DNA from: Brassica napus
Lineage: Eukaryota; Streptophyta; Magnoliopsida; Brassicales; Brassicaceae
Assembly (NCBI RefSeq): GCF_020379485.1
Contig: NW_026015630.1
Coordinates: 62,001-126,000, forward strand
Length of the DNA stretch: 64,000 nt
Direction of reading: 5' to 3'
Within the stretch, counting starts at the first letter, position 1, and each line of letters starts with the position of its first letter. The notes under the pieces were generated by a model. The model saw only the letters and a list, made by a program, of their open reading frames with translations, was not told the origin of the DNA and ran no database searches. Below are positions 1 to 12,058 of this stretch, in pieces. The translations under genes were made by a program, and so were the position numbers.

Positions 1-3000
1 TTTATTCAACTTCCTGGTGATTCTCCACCACTTTATGTATCCAAATCAAGCTTCTTACAAAGTGATTCATCCTGGTTTGATTGGAACGACGAAGAAGCTG
101 TCCTATTCCCAAACTGGGAAACTGGAATCACCTGATTAGAAAGTGGGATAACTTCTTCATCCCAACTCCTATGAGATTTATTCAACTTCCTGGTGATTCT
201 CCACCACTTTATGTATCCAAATCAAGCTTCTTACAAAGTGATTCATCCTGGTTTGATTGGAACGACGAAGAAGCTGTCCTATTCCCAAACTGGGAAACTG
301 GAATCACCTGATTAGAAAGTGGGATAACTTCTTCATCCCAACTCCTATGAGATTTATTCAACTTCCTGGTGATTCTCCACCACTTTATGTATCCAAATCA
401 AGCTTCTTACAAAGTGATTCATCCTGGTTTGATTGGAACGACGAAGAAGCTGTCCTATTCCCAAACTGGGAAACTGGAATCACCTGATTAGAAAGTGGGA
501 TAACTTCTTCATCCCAACTCCTATGAGATTTATTCAACTTCCTGGTGATTCTCCACCACTTTATGTATCCAAATCAAGCTTCTTACAAAGTGATTCATCC
601 TGGTTTGATTGGAACGACGAAGAAGCTGTCCTATTCCCAAACTGGGAAACTGGAATCACCTGATTAGAAAGTGGGATAACTTCTTCATCCCAACTCCTAT
701 GAGATTTATTCAACTTCCTGGTGATTCTCCACCACTTTATGTATCCAAATCAAGCTTCTTACAAAGTGATTCATCCTGGTTTGATTGGAACGACGAAGAA
801 GCTGTCCTATTCCCAAACTGGGAAACTGGAATCACCTGATTAGAAAGTGGGATAACTTCTTCATCCCAACTCCTATGAGATTTATTCAACTTCCTGGTGA
901 TTCTCCACCACTTTATGTATCCAAATCAAGCTTCTTACAAAGTGATTCATCCTGGTTTGATTGGAACGACGAAGAAGCTGTCCTATTCCCAAACTGGGAA
1001 ACTGGAATCACCTGATTAGAAAGTGGGATAACTTCTTCATCCCAACTCCTATGAGATTTATTCAACTTCCTGGTGATTCTCCACCACTTTATGTATCCAA
1101 ATCAAGCTTCTTACAAAGTGATTCATCCTGGTTTGATTGGAACGACGAAGAAGCTGTCCTATTCCCAAACTGGGAAACTGGAATCACCTGATTAGAAAGT
1201 GGGATAACTTCTTCATCCCAACTCCTATGAGATTTATTCAACTTCCTGGTGATTCTCCACCACTTTATGTATCCAAATCAAGCTTCTTACAAAGTGATTC
1301 ATCCTGGTTTGATTGGAACGACGAAGAAGCTGTCCTATTCCCAAACTGGGAAACTGGAATCACCTGATTAGAAAGTGGGATAACTTCTTCATCCCAACTC
1401 CTATGAGATTTATTCAACTTCCTGGTGATTCTCCACCACTTTATGTATCCAAATCAAGCTTCTTACAAAGTGATTCATCCTGGTTTGATTGGAACGACGA
1501 AGAAGCTGTCCTATTCCCAAACTGGGAAACTGGAATCACCTGATTAGAAAGTGGGATAACTTCTTCATCCCAACTCCTATGAGATTTATTCAACTTCCTG
1601 GTGATTCTCCACCACTTTATGTATCCAAATCAAGCTTCTTACAAAGTGATTCATCCTGGTTTGATTGGAACGACGAAGAAGCTGTCCTATTCCCAAACTG
1701 GGAAACTGGAATCACCTGATTAGAAAGTGGGATAACTTCTTCATCCCAACTCCTATGAGATTTATTCAACTTCCTGGTGATTCTCCACCACTTTATGTAT
1801 CCAAATCAAGCTTCTTACAAAGTGATTCATCCTGGTTTGATTGGAACGACGAAGAAGCTGTCCTATTCCCAAACTGGGAAACTGGAATCACCTGATTAGA
1901 AAGTGGGATAACTTCTTCATCCCAACTCCTATGAGATTTATTCAACTTCCTGGTGATTCTCCACCACTTTATGTATCCAAATCAAGCTTCTTACAAAGTG
2001 ATTCATCCTGGTTTGATTGGAACGACGAAGAAGCTGTCCTATTCCCAAACTGGGAAACTGGAATCACCTGATTAGAAAGTGGGATAACTTCTTCATCCCA
2101 ACTCCTATGAGATTTATTCAACTTCCTGGTGATTCTCCACCACTTTATGTATCCAAATCAAGCTTCTTACAAAGTGATTCATCCTGGTTTGATTGGAACG
2201 ACGAAGAAGCTGTCCTATTCCCAAACTGGGAAACTGGAATCACCTGATTAGAAAGTGGGATAACTTCTTCATCCCAACTCCTATGAGATTTATTCAACTT
2301 CCTGGTGATTCTCCACCACTTTATGTATCCAAATCAAGCTTCTTACAAAGTGATTCATCCTGGTTTGATTGGAACGACGAAGAAGCTGTCCTATTCCCAA
2401 ACTGGGAAACTGGAATCACCTGATTAGAAAGTGGGATAACTTCTTCATCCCAACTCCTATGAGATTTATTCAACTTCCTGGTGATTCTCCACCACTTTAT
2501 GTATCCAAATCAAGCTTCTTACAAAGTGATTCATCCTGGTTTGATTGGAACGACGAAGAAGCTGTCCTATTCCCAAACTGGGAAACTGGAATCACCTGAT
2601 TAGAAAGTGGGATAACTTCTTCATCCCAACTCCTATGAGATTTATTCAACTTCCTGGTGATTCTCCACCACTTTATGTATCCAAATCAAGCTTCTTACAA
2701 AGTGATTCATCCTGGTTTATTGGAACGACGAAGAAGCTGTCCTATTCCCAAACTGGGAAACTGGAATCACCTGATTAGAAAGTGGGATAACTTCTTCATC
2801 CCAACTCCTATGAGATTTATTCAACTTCCTGGTGATTCTCCACCACTTTATGTATCCAAATCAAGCTTCTTACAAAGTGATTCATCCTGGTTTGATTGGA
2901 ACGACGAAGAAGCTGTCCTATTCCCAAACTGGGAAACTGGAATCACCTGATTAGAAAGTGGGATAACTTCTTCATCCCAACTCCTATGAGATTTATTCAA

Positions 3001-6000
3001 CTTCCTGGTGATTCTCCACCACTTTATGTATCCAAATCAAGCTTCTTACAAAGTGATTCATCCTGGTTTATTGGAACGACGAAGAAGCTGTCCTATTCCC
3101 AAACTGGGAAACTGGAATCACCTGATTAGAAAGTGGGATAACTTCTTCATCCCAACTCCTATGAGATTTATTCAACTTCCTGGTGATTCTCCACCACTTT
3201 ATGTATCCAAATCAAGCTTCTTACAAAGTGATTCATCCTGGTTTATTGGAACGACGAAGAAGCTGTCCTATTCCCAAACTGGGAAACTGGAATCACCTGA
3301 TTAGAAAGTGGGATAACTTCTTCATCCCAACTCCTATGAGATTTATTCAACTTCCTGGTGATTCTCCACCACTTTATGTATCCAAATCAAGCTTCTTACA
3401 AAGTGATTCATCCTGGTTTGATTGGAACGACGAAGAAGCTGTCCTATTCCCAAACTGGGAAACTGGAATCACCTGATTAGAAAGTGGGATAACTTCTTCA
3501 TCCCAACTCCTATGAGATTTATTCAACTTCCTGGTGATTCTCCACCACTTTATGTATCCAAATCAAGCTTCTTACAAAGTGATTCATCCTGGTTTATTGG
3601 AACGACGAAGAAGCTGTCCTATTCCCAAACTGGGAAACTGGAATCACCTGATTAGAAAGTGGGATAACTTCTTCATCCCAACTCCTATGAGATTTATTCA
3701 ACTTCCTGGTGATTCTCCACCACTTTATGTATCCAAATCAAGCTTCTTACAAAGTGATTCATCCTGGTTTATTGGAACGACGAAGAAGCTGTCCTATTCC
3801 CAAACTGGGAAACTGGAATCACCTGATTAGAAAGTGGGATAACTTCTTCATCCCAACTCCTATGAGATTTATTCAACTTCCTGGTGATTCTCCACCACTT
3901 TATGTATCCAAATCAAGCTTCTTACAAAGTGATTCATCCTGGTTTGATTGGAACGACGAAGAAGCTGTCCTATTCCCAAACTGGGAAACTGGAATCACCT
4001 GATTAGAAAGTGGGATAACTTCTTCATCCCAACTCCTATGAGATTTATTCAACTTCCTGGTGATTCTCCACCACTTTATGTATCCAAATCAAGCTTCTTA
4101 CAAAGTGATTCATCCTGGTTTATTGGAACGACGAAGAAGCTGTCCTATTCCCAAACTGGGAAACTGGAATCACCTGATTAGAAAGTGGGATAACTTCTTC
4201 ATCCCAACTCCTATGAGATTTATTCAACTTCCTGGTGATTCTCCACCACTTTATGTATCCAAATCAAGCTTCTTACAAAGTGATTCATCCTGGTTTGATT
4301 GGAACGACGAAGAAGCTGTCCTATTCCCAAACTGGGAAACTGGAATCACCTGATTAGAAAGTGGGATAACTTCTTCATCCCAACTCCTATGAGATTTATT
4401 CAACTTCCTGGTGATTCTCCACCACTTTATGTATCCAAATCAAGCTTCTTACAAAGTGATTCATCCTGGTTTGATTGGAACGACGAAGAAGCTGTCCTAT
4501 TCCCAAACTGGGAAACTGGAATCACCTGATTAGAAAGTGGGATAACTTCTTCATCCCAACTCCTATGAGATTTATTCAACTTCCTGGTGATTCTCCACCA
4601 CTTTATGTATCCAAATCAAGCTTCTTACAAAGTGATTCATCCTGGTTTGATTGGAACGACGAAGAAGCTGTCCTATTCCCAAACTGGGAAACTGGAATCA
4701 CCTGATTAGAAAGTGGGATAACTTCTTCATCCCAACTCCTATGAGATTTATTCAACTTCCTGGTGATTCTCCACCACTTTATGTATCCAAATCAAGCTTC
4801 TTACAAAGTGATTCATCCTGGTTTATTGGAACGACGAAGAAGCTGTCCTATTCCCAAACTGGGAAACTGGAATCACCTGATTAGAAAGTGGGATAACTTC
4901 TTCATCCCAACTCCTATGAGATTTATTCAACTTCCTGGTGATTCTCCACCACTTTATGTATCCAAATCAAGCTTCTTACAAAGTGATTCATCCTGGTTTG
5001 ATTGGAACGACGAAGAAGCTGTCCTATTCCCAAACTGGGAAACTGGAATCACCTGATTAGAAAGTGGGATAACTTCTTCATCCCAACTCCTATGAGATTT
5101 ATTCAACTTCCTGGTGATTCTCCACCACTTTATGTATCCAAATCAAGCTTCTTACAAAGTGATTCATCCTGGTTTGATTGGAACGACGAAGAAGCTGTCC
5201 TATTCCCAAACTGGGAAACTGGAATCACCTGATTAGAAAGTGGGATAACTTCTTCATCCCAACTCCTATGAGATTTATTCAACTTCCTGGTGATTCTCCA
5301 CCACTTTATGTATCCAAATCAAGCTTCTTACAAAGTGATTCATCCTGGTTTATTGGAACGACGAAGAAGCTGTCCTATTCCCAAACTGGGAAACTGGAAT
5401 CACCTGATTAGAAAGTGGGATAACTTCTTCATCCCAACTCCTATGAGATTTATTCAACTTCCTGGTGATTCTCCACCACTTTATGTATCCAAATCAAGCT
5501 TCTTACAAAGTGATTCATCCTGGTTTATTGGAACGACGAAGAAGCTGTCCTATTCCCAAACTGGGAAACTGGAATCACCTGATTAGAAAGTGGGATAACT
5601 TCTTCATCCCAACTCCTATGAGATTTATTCAACTTCCTGGTGATTCTCCACCACTTTATGTATCCAAATCAAGCTTCTTACAAAGTGATTCATCCTGGTT
5701 TATTGGAACGACGAAGAAGCTGTCCTATTCCCAAACTGGGAAACTGGAATCACCTGATTAGAAAGTGGGATAACTTCTTCATCCCAACTCCTATGAGATT
5801 TATTCAACTTCCTGGTGATTCTCCACCACTTTATGTATCCAAATCAAGCTTCTTACAAAGTGATTCATCCTGGTTTGATTGGAACGACGAAGAAGCTGTC
5901 CTATTCCCAAACTGGGAAACTGGAATCACCTGATTAGAAAGTGGGATAACTTCTTCATCCCAACTCCTATGAGATTTATTCAACTTCCTGGTGATTCTCC

Positions 6001-7110
6001 ACACTTTATGTATCCAAATCAAGCTTCTTACAAAGTGATTCATCCTGGTTTGATTGGAACGACGAAGAAGCTGTCCTATTCCCAAACTGGGAAACTGGAA
6101 TCACCTGATTAGAAAGTGGGATAACTTCTTCATCCCAACTCCTATGAGATTTATTCAACTTCCTGGTGATTCTCCACCACTTTATGTATCCAAATCAAGC
6201 TTCTTACAAAGTGATTCATCCTGGTTTGATTGGAACGACGAAGAAGCTGTCCTATTCCCAAACTGGGAAACTGGAATCACCTGATTAGAAAGTGGGATAA
6301 CTTCTTCATCCCAACTCCTATGAGATTTATTCAACTTCCTGGTGATTCTCCACCACTTTATGTATCCAAATCAAGCTTCTTACAAAGTGATTCATCCTGG
6401 TTTATTGGAACGACGAAGAAGCTGTCCTATTCCCAAACTGGGAAACTGGAATCACCTGATTAGAAAGTGGGATAACTTCTTCATCCCAACTCCTATGAGA
6501 TTATTCAACTTCCTGGTGATTCTCCACCACTTTATGTATCCAAATCAAGCTTCTTACAAAGTGATTCATCCTGGTGTTATTGGAACGACGAAGAAGCTGT
6601 CCTATTCCCAAACTGGGAAACTGGAATCACCTGATTAGAAAGTGGGATAACTTCTTCATCCCAACTCCTATGAGATTAATTCAACTTCCTGGTGATTCTC
6701 CACCACTTTATGTATCCAAATCAAGCTTCTTACAAAGTGATTCATCCTGGTTTGATTGGAACGACGAAGAAGCTGTCCTATTCCCAAACTGGGAAACTGG
6801 AATCACCTGATTAGAAAGTGGGATAACTTCTTCATCCCAACTCCTATGAGATTTATTCAACTTCCTGGTGATTCTCCACACTTTATGTATCCAAATCAAG
6901 CTTCTTACAAAGTGATTCATCCTGGTTTGATTGGAACGACGAAGAAGCTGTCCTATTCCCAAACTGGGAAACTGGAATCACCTGATTAGAAAGTGGGATA
7001 ACTTCTTCATCCCAACTCCTATGAGATTAATTCAACTTCCTGGTGATTCTCCAACCACTTTATGTATCCAAATCAAGCTTCTTACAAAGTGATTCATCCT
7101 GGATTGGAAC
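1..7110 (+). repeat. CentBr-like centromeric satellite array, left block
   Basis: About 40 head-to-tail monomers of 176 bp, or 175 bp in a one-base deletion variant, each with one AAGCTT site. The first 15 monomers (to about 2640) read as identical. From about 2700 a variant recurs with GGTTTATTGG in place of GGTTTGATTGG. From about 6000 further one-base variants appear (CCACACTTT, GAGATTATTC, GGTGTTATTGG). The array ends at a junction with a truncated LTR near 7110. Identification as CentBr is from memory of the Brassica centromeric satellite. The 76-98 aa open frames that cross monomer boundaries are a by-product of the repeat and are not genes. Confidence 0.93.
2640..4300 (+). repeat. Trimeric higher-order pattern in the satellite
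   Basis: 176-bp (A) and 175-bp (B, one G deleted in the GGTTTGATT segment) monomers occur in the order B-A-B-B-A-B-B-A-B. This gives a repeating A-B-B unit of 526 bp. The same variant context recurs at about 2896, 3422 and 3948, exactly 526 bp apart. Only about two full units are visible, so this is a short or young higher-order repeat. Confidence 0.6.
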
Positions 7111-8841
7111 GAGAAGCCATCCCACCATCGGAAAGAGAGGTTAGAGCTCAGCAGACATGTTTTGGGAGAGAACAGAAGAACGATCAATCAAATATGAGTA
7201 TTTCGAAGCTAAATTTTGAGGTTATTCTAAACTCATAGATCTATGTGTATCAGAAAGCAGATCGTCATTTGGAATTTTTATTAAGAGTTATGATTGTTTC
7301 TTTGGGACTGTTATCTACAGATCAGATCCGCGAACAGTCAATTTCATCAGGTTTTACCGTTGATAAAGAAGGAACCAGGGAACGGGCGAGATATCATTGG
7401 AAAGATCTCGATCCCAGCTTTTCAGATCATCTATCCGATCGTCAAATCGACGTACGGGTAGAAAGTTATTGACGTTTATTCTTGGCGAAGAATAAAGCTG
7501 TTGAGTTGCAGAGACAGTTCCGACCAGTCTCGGTGTAAGTGAGAAAAGGTCTACGGAAACAAAATCTTTCAGTCTGGAAATTTGTCAGTAAGTATTTAAC
7601 TCTCTTATCTATCATCTCCTGCAAGCGGATCGCTATTCCGAGTTATTTACTGAGAGTTATGCTTGTTTTCGTGAGAGGTGTTGGTGCAGTCTACGTTTGC
7701 GACCAGTCTGGAGACGAAGCTCATTGATTAATCAGATGGTGTCCGATCGGAGTAAAACCGGTGGCTACGGATATAGGACATCTAGGCTACATTCTTACCG
7801 GAGGGATTGAAAAGTTAACGGTCGTTCTTGAGTTATGCATCTGTTTTCTCTTGGGTTCAGTTCTGGCAAAATCATCATATATTTTCAGATTTTCGGAGTT
7901 GCTGTGATAGAGCCGTCAAGGGCTATTCTGTGCTTCTCAGGTTCTTTAGAACCCGTGGCAAAGGTGAGGGTCTATTCCGTAAATCCCGTACCAGTGTAGA
8001 ATTCTCCTATGTTAGTTTAGATTTCGAATCATGATCCGTCTGTTTGAATTGAGTCTGTTTGAGTCTTGATTGTTAGTTAGTTCATTCATTGTAAATTGGA
8101 ACTAGGGGTCTAGAGGATTCAACTGTTGATTTGATTGTGTGATGTTAAGAAATGCGATATATATATGTATGTATACATAGTTATGAGTAGGGACTATGTG
8201 AGTGGGCGGGGGTCCAGAGATGTCTGGACTAGCGACGCAGCTTTGGTGGGCGGGGGCTCAGAGACGTCTGGGCTAGCGACGCAGCTTGTGTGGGGCGTGG
8301 GTGCAGAGACGTTTGCATTCGACGCAGCTTTGGAGGGCGGGGGTACAGAGACAGACTGTACTAGCGACGCAGCGTATGTATATATATATATATCCGTATG
8401 AGGAGATGCGGGGTGTATGGACTAGCTATATGCTATCATCGCATTGCTTGTGTTGTGTGATGCTTTAGGCGTCTTGTTTGTTCATGTTAGAGCTAAACTT
8501 CCATAGTGGGAGTTCTATTACTCAAGTCAGTGGTTTGCGTGTTTAGCATCCCCATACCTCACGGAGTAACTCCCCTGTTACTCACCCCTCCTATTCCTTT
8601 CCCTTTTCAGATGAGACTGACGAGCAGGAGTGATTGCTATTGGGCTGGTGCTTTGGGAGTTCTATTCTTTTATTTTCAGACTTTCGATTTTATGATTTTA
8701 TCGATATTCAGGATTATTTCTTAATTGCATTTATGATTATTTGTTGGATTTATGACTTTGAAGTTGACTTTTGAGAAGTAATAAATGGAGATTTCAGACT
8801 TTTTATTTATTTAAGCTATTTCGAAAAATACGGGTGTTACA
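7111..8841 (+). repeat. Truncated 5' LTR of Tekay-like element
   Basis: Homologous to 12240-13964. It ends GGGTGTTACA at 8841, just before the primer binding site. The first 181 bp present in the right LTR are missing. The junction with the satellite has short local similarity (GA-GAAG) between the satellite and LTR sequences. Confidence 0.88.
8190..8380 (+). repeat. GC-rich minisatellite in the LTR (about 4 units of 43-50 bp)
   Basis: Imperfect units follow the pattern GGGCGGGGG-TCCAGAGAYGTCTGGACTAGCGACGCAGCTTTGG. The block is flanked on both sides by TA-rich microsatellite sequence. The same block is at 13320-13500 in the other LTR with small indels, so the repeat belongs to the element. 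Confidence 0.8.
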
Positions 8842-8844
8842 ATT

Positions 8845-8862
8845 TGGTATCAGAGCGGGCTT
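8845..8862 (+). other. Primer binding site of Tekay-like element
   Basis: TGGTATCAGAGCGGGC lies three bases after the LTR end. TGGTATCAGAGC is complementary to the 3' end of plant initiator tRNA-Met, the usual plant retrotransposon primer. Confidence 0.85.
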
Positions 8863-9513
8863 CCGTCCCGGCTCTGACCCGGGATGGCGATTTGTTGGGA
8901 CGTGGTTTTGACTCGGTTTTAATTCGGCTTAATCAGTTTTAAAGATTTTTGAATCTGGGGATTTGGGAGTTTTAAGAAAAATAAAAATACAGCATCTTTC
9001 CGTTCAGAAACTTCTAACCCAAGTGTCTTTTTATTGACGATGAGTTTATCATCGTCATCCGTTCTCTAGCTAAAAAGGTTTCAGCCAGATGTTCGACAGA
9101 TGGATGATGCCACAACTCGACGGATTGCTCAGGTGTGTATCAGTTTCATCAGCCTTGTTTGGAGATTGTCTGCATGTGGATATATGACATTGTTGCCACC
9201 ACCCTAACTTCAAGCCATCGCTCCACGAGTTTTGTTATTGGAGATTATGTGGTATGAGATGTGAGCCATGAGTTGGCATGTGTTTTTCATGTGTATGAGT
9301 ATATTTACTGCCTTGGAGGCATGGTTATTTTGTAAAGTCGTGGAGATCGCTTTTGGATTGGGGTGCGACAACTTGTGTTGTGTGATATTGGAGTTATGCT
9401 TGGTATGTTTTCCAGTTTTTGGCAGTGTTGATCGTTTTAGAAATGTGTCAGTTTGGACAGCTGACATAGGAACGTTGGGGGCTATTTATATTGATTGCGG
9501 TGTATAGTTATGC

Positions 9514-9708
9514 TTGGAGGGTGATTGGTTCAGAGATGGAATTGTGTTTTGCGATATCATTCTTGGGATGGACTGGTTATCACGACATCGAGTACTGTTG
9601 GATTGCCCGAGGGCAAGAGTTCATATTTCTAGAGCAGAGCAGATTTTATTCGCATACATGCTACATGAAGAGGAGTTATTGGATATGGGGAGTAAATGGA
9701 TTTGGTGA
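9514..9708 (+). pseudogene. Protease-region remnant of gypsy polyprotein
   Basis: An open stretch reads DIILGMDWLSRHRVLLDCPR, the hallmark sequence just downstream of the aspartic protease active site in plant chromovirus gypsy elements. The upstream active site and gag cannot be read in one frame. The region before it (8863-9513) shows no clear domain. This is a decayed fragment of the element at 7111-13964 and is not a functional gene. Confidence 0.7.
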
Positions 9709-9939
9709 TCATTTGATGGTCAACATGAGTTGCAGGATCTTCTAGTTATCTCAGAGTATGGAGATGTATGAGGCCTTTGGAAGGGCCGTCACCAGCCAGA
9801 GGAGATGTTCTTACGATCGAGTTGGAGTCAGGGACAGCACCGGTTTCAGGAGTTCTATATCGATAAGTGCCAGCAGATATGGCTGAGCTGAAAGACATAT
9901 GGAGGATTCATCAGACAAGAGATTTATCAGGCCGAGTAA

Positions 9940-12044
9940 TTTACCGTGGGGAGCACCAGTGTTGTTTGTAAAGAAAAAAAATGATGGGAGTTTCAAGTTT
10001 TGTATCGACTACATAGACTTGAACATGGTAACCATCATATTGATGAGTTGTTGAATTAGCTGCATGGAGGTTCATGGTTCTCGAAGGTTGTCTTGGCATC
10101 AGGACATCATCAAATTGCTATAGTTGAGGAGTATGTACGGAATGTGGGTTTCCGTATACGTTATGGATATTATGAGTTTTGGTGATATCATTTTGGATCG
10201 ACAAATGCACCGATAGCATTTGAGAAGCTTGTGAATGATGTCTTTCGCGAACACTTGGACAATTGTGCGATTGTACTCATCGACGACCCCATTGAGTTAT
10301 TCTTGGAGTAGAGGGAGCATGATGAGCATTTGCGGATTGTGTATTGATGCATGAGGATCAGGTCATTCTATATACATTGCATCAGTTGAGACCTCATGAG
10401 ACACACTACCCTATTCGTGATTCGTAGTGGCTGCAGTGGTATTTGCGTTATAGTTTTGGAGATTGTAATTGTATAGGAAGAAAATTCAGATTCTCTGGGA
10501 TCATTGGAGTCTGAAATCTATCTTCATTAATTAAAACTTGTACTTGGACAGTGCAGTTGGATTGAGTTGTTAGCAGGCTACAGTTTGGATATTGCAAACC
10601 ATCTGGTAAAGACAACCAGGTGACAAATGCCTTGGGTAGGCACATGAGCGACGTATCAGGAATCAAAGAGGTTCATGAGTTTACTGGGATATTTTCTAGT
10701 CTCAGATTATGTGCCATTACTGTCGATGGAGAGACAGATGGCCTTGGGACTTTGGAGCAGGCAGTTTTGTTGTGGAGGATACGCCAAGCGCATGTTAGCG
10801 TTATGGCTTTGTAAGATGATAAAGATTGGGAGTATTGGATATCATAAGTGTTGAGCGGGATAGTTTTTGAACGGGATGTATCTGTACCGAAACCGAGTTG
10901 TGTGTTGGACGATAAGCTGTTAAGAAAAGAGATCTTTCAGCAATTACATCACTTGTGTTTCTCTGCCCATCGGGAACACCAAGGGGTACAAAGATATGAA
11001 GTGTTAACTATAATTGGTCTAGTATGAAGAGAATTGTAGCTTAATTGCGTCACAGTGTCAGACATGTCAGATGACTATGACATAGGATCAGTTATCGATC
11101 ATGTTATTTTTGAGCTTGCTTTTGCCAGAGTGGAAATGAGGCATGTTCATTATGGACATTGTTATTGGATTTTAAATCACCATATGTGGAAAGGATGCCA
11201 CATGGGTAGTCATGGATAGACTTACCAAGTCAGCCCATTTCCTAAGTAATTAAGAAGACAGCCAGAGCTAATCAGTTGGAGCAGACCTACATTATTGAGT
11301 TTGGGAGGTTTCATGGATGTCAACATTGTATCGGATTGGGATTCTAAGTTCACGTCTACATTTTTGAAGTCATTCAGAAGGAACTTGGGATAAAGATCCA
11401 CATGAATACAACTTATTATCAACATACAGATGGTTAGTCAAAGAAGACTATTCAGACTTAGAGGATATGTTCAGGGATTGCAGCTTACAGTGGGATGAAA
11501 GATCGGAAAGCATTACATCTAGCAGAGTTTGCCTACATCGACAATTATCGTTCGAGCATTGAGATGACACCGTATGAAGCTATTTATGGTAGGCCTTGTC
11601 CTTGTCGTATACCACTTTGTTGGACCAAAGTGAGGGAATGACATGAGTTAGAACTATTAATGGTTGAAGAGATGGTATAGCAAATAGACATGTTCAAAGA
11701 TTGGCTTTGGGACGTCCATGACAGTAGATGATTTATGCAGCTAAGCGTCGTAAGGATTTGGAGTTACATATGGACAACCTAGTCTACCTGAAAATAATGA
11801 CATTTCAGGGAGGACTTACGGCTCATAAGCTGAAGCAACTAAAACCGAGGTACATTGGACTGTATCCTCTAGTGGAGCGAATTGGAACAGTTGATTGGAG
11901 TTATTTTATCAGCAGTGTATCAAACTTCCATGGCGTGATGCAAGTAAGATCAAATTCAAATGAGGATTGACTATCCGAATTTTTTTTTTTAGGACGGTAT
12001 TGGACAGCCGACTCAGGATTTGAATTCGAGGACGAATTCCTTGT
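9940..12044 (+). pseudogene. Decayed RT / RNase H / integrase region of Tekay-like gypsy
   Basis: Domain scraps follow in pol order. Positions 9952-10032 read [19 protein letters not shown], a reverse transcriptase finger motif. Around 10250-10290 lies a ruined version of the FIDDILVYS catalytic block. At 11150-11260 is an integrase core stretch ending MDRLTKSAHF. At 11522-11600 the frame reads SSIEMTPYEAIYGRPC from late integrase. At 11770-11900 a stretch resembles the GPY/F region (LKPRYIGLYPLVERIG). Frames change repeatedly and stops are frequent. The polyprotein tail stops near 12050, just before the purine tract. No active product is possible. The region from 10300 to 11130 has no confidently readable domain and is presumed RNase H and early integrase. 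Confidence 0.72.
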
Positions 12045-12058
12045 AAGTGGGGAAGAAT

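Noticed and set aside
5831..6085. 84-aa minus-strand frames in the satellite (also at 6708, 46336, 47567, 54418 and elsewhere)
   Set aside because: They appear only where a one-base deletion opens the frame; by-product of the repeat.
81..6989. Repeated 76-98 aa open frames on the plus strand of the satellite
   Set aside because: Each is the same satellite monomer read through; the 176-bp period is not a multiple of three, starts and stops recur mechanically, and one-base variants change the frame. No sign of coding selection.
1..7110. CRISPR-like regular repeats
   Set aside because: The whole 176-bp unit repeats, there are no unique spacers, and the surroundings are plant retrotransposons.
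7245..7727. Open frames in the Tekay-like LTR (75, 62 and 68 aa)
   Set aside because: They differ between the two LTR copies because of indels and match no known domain.
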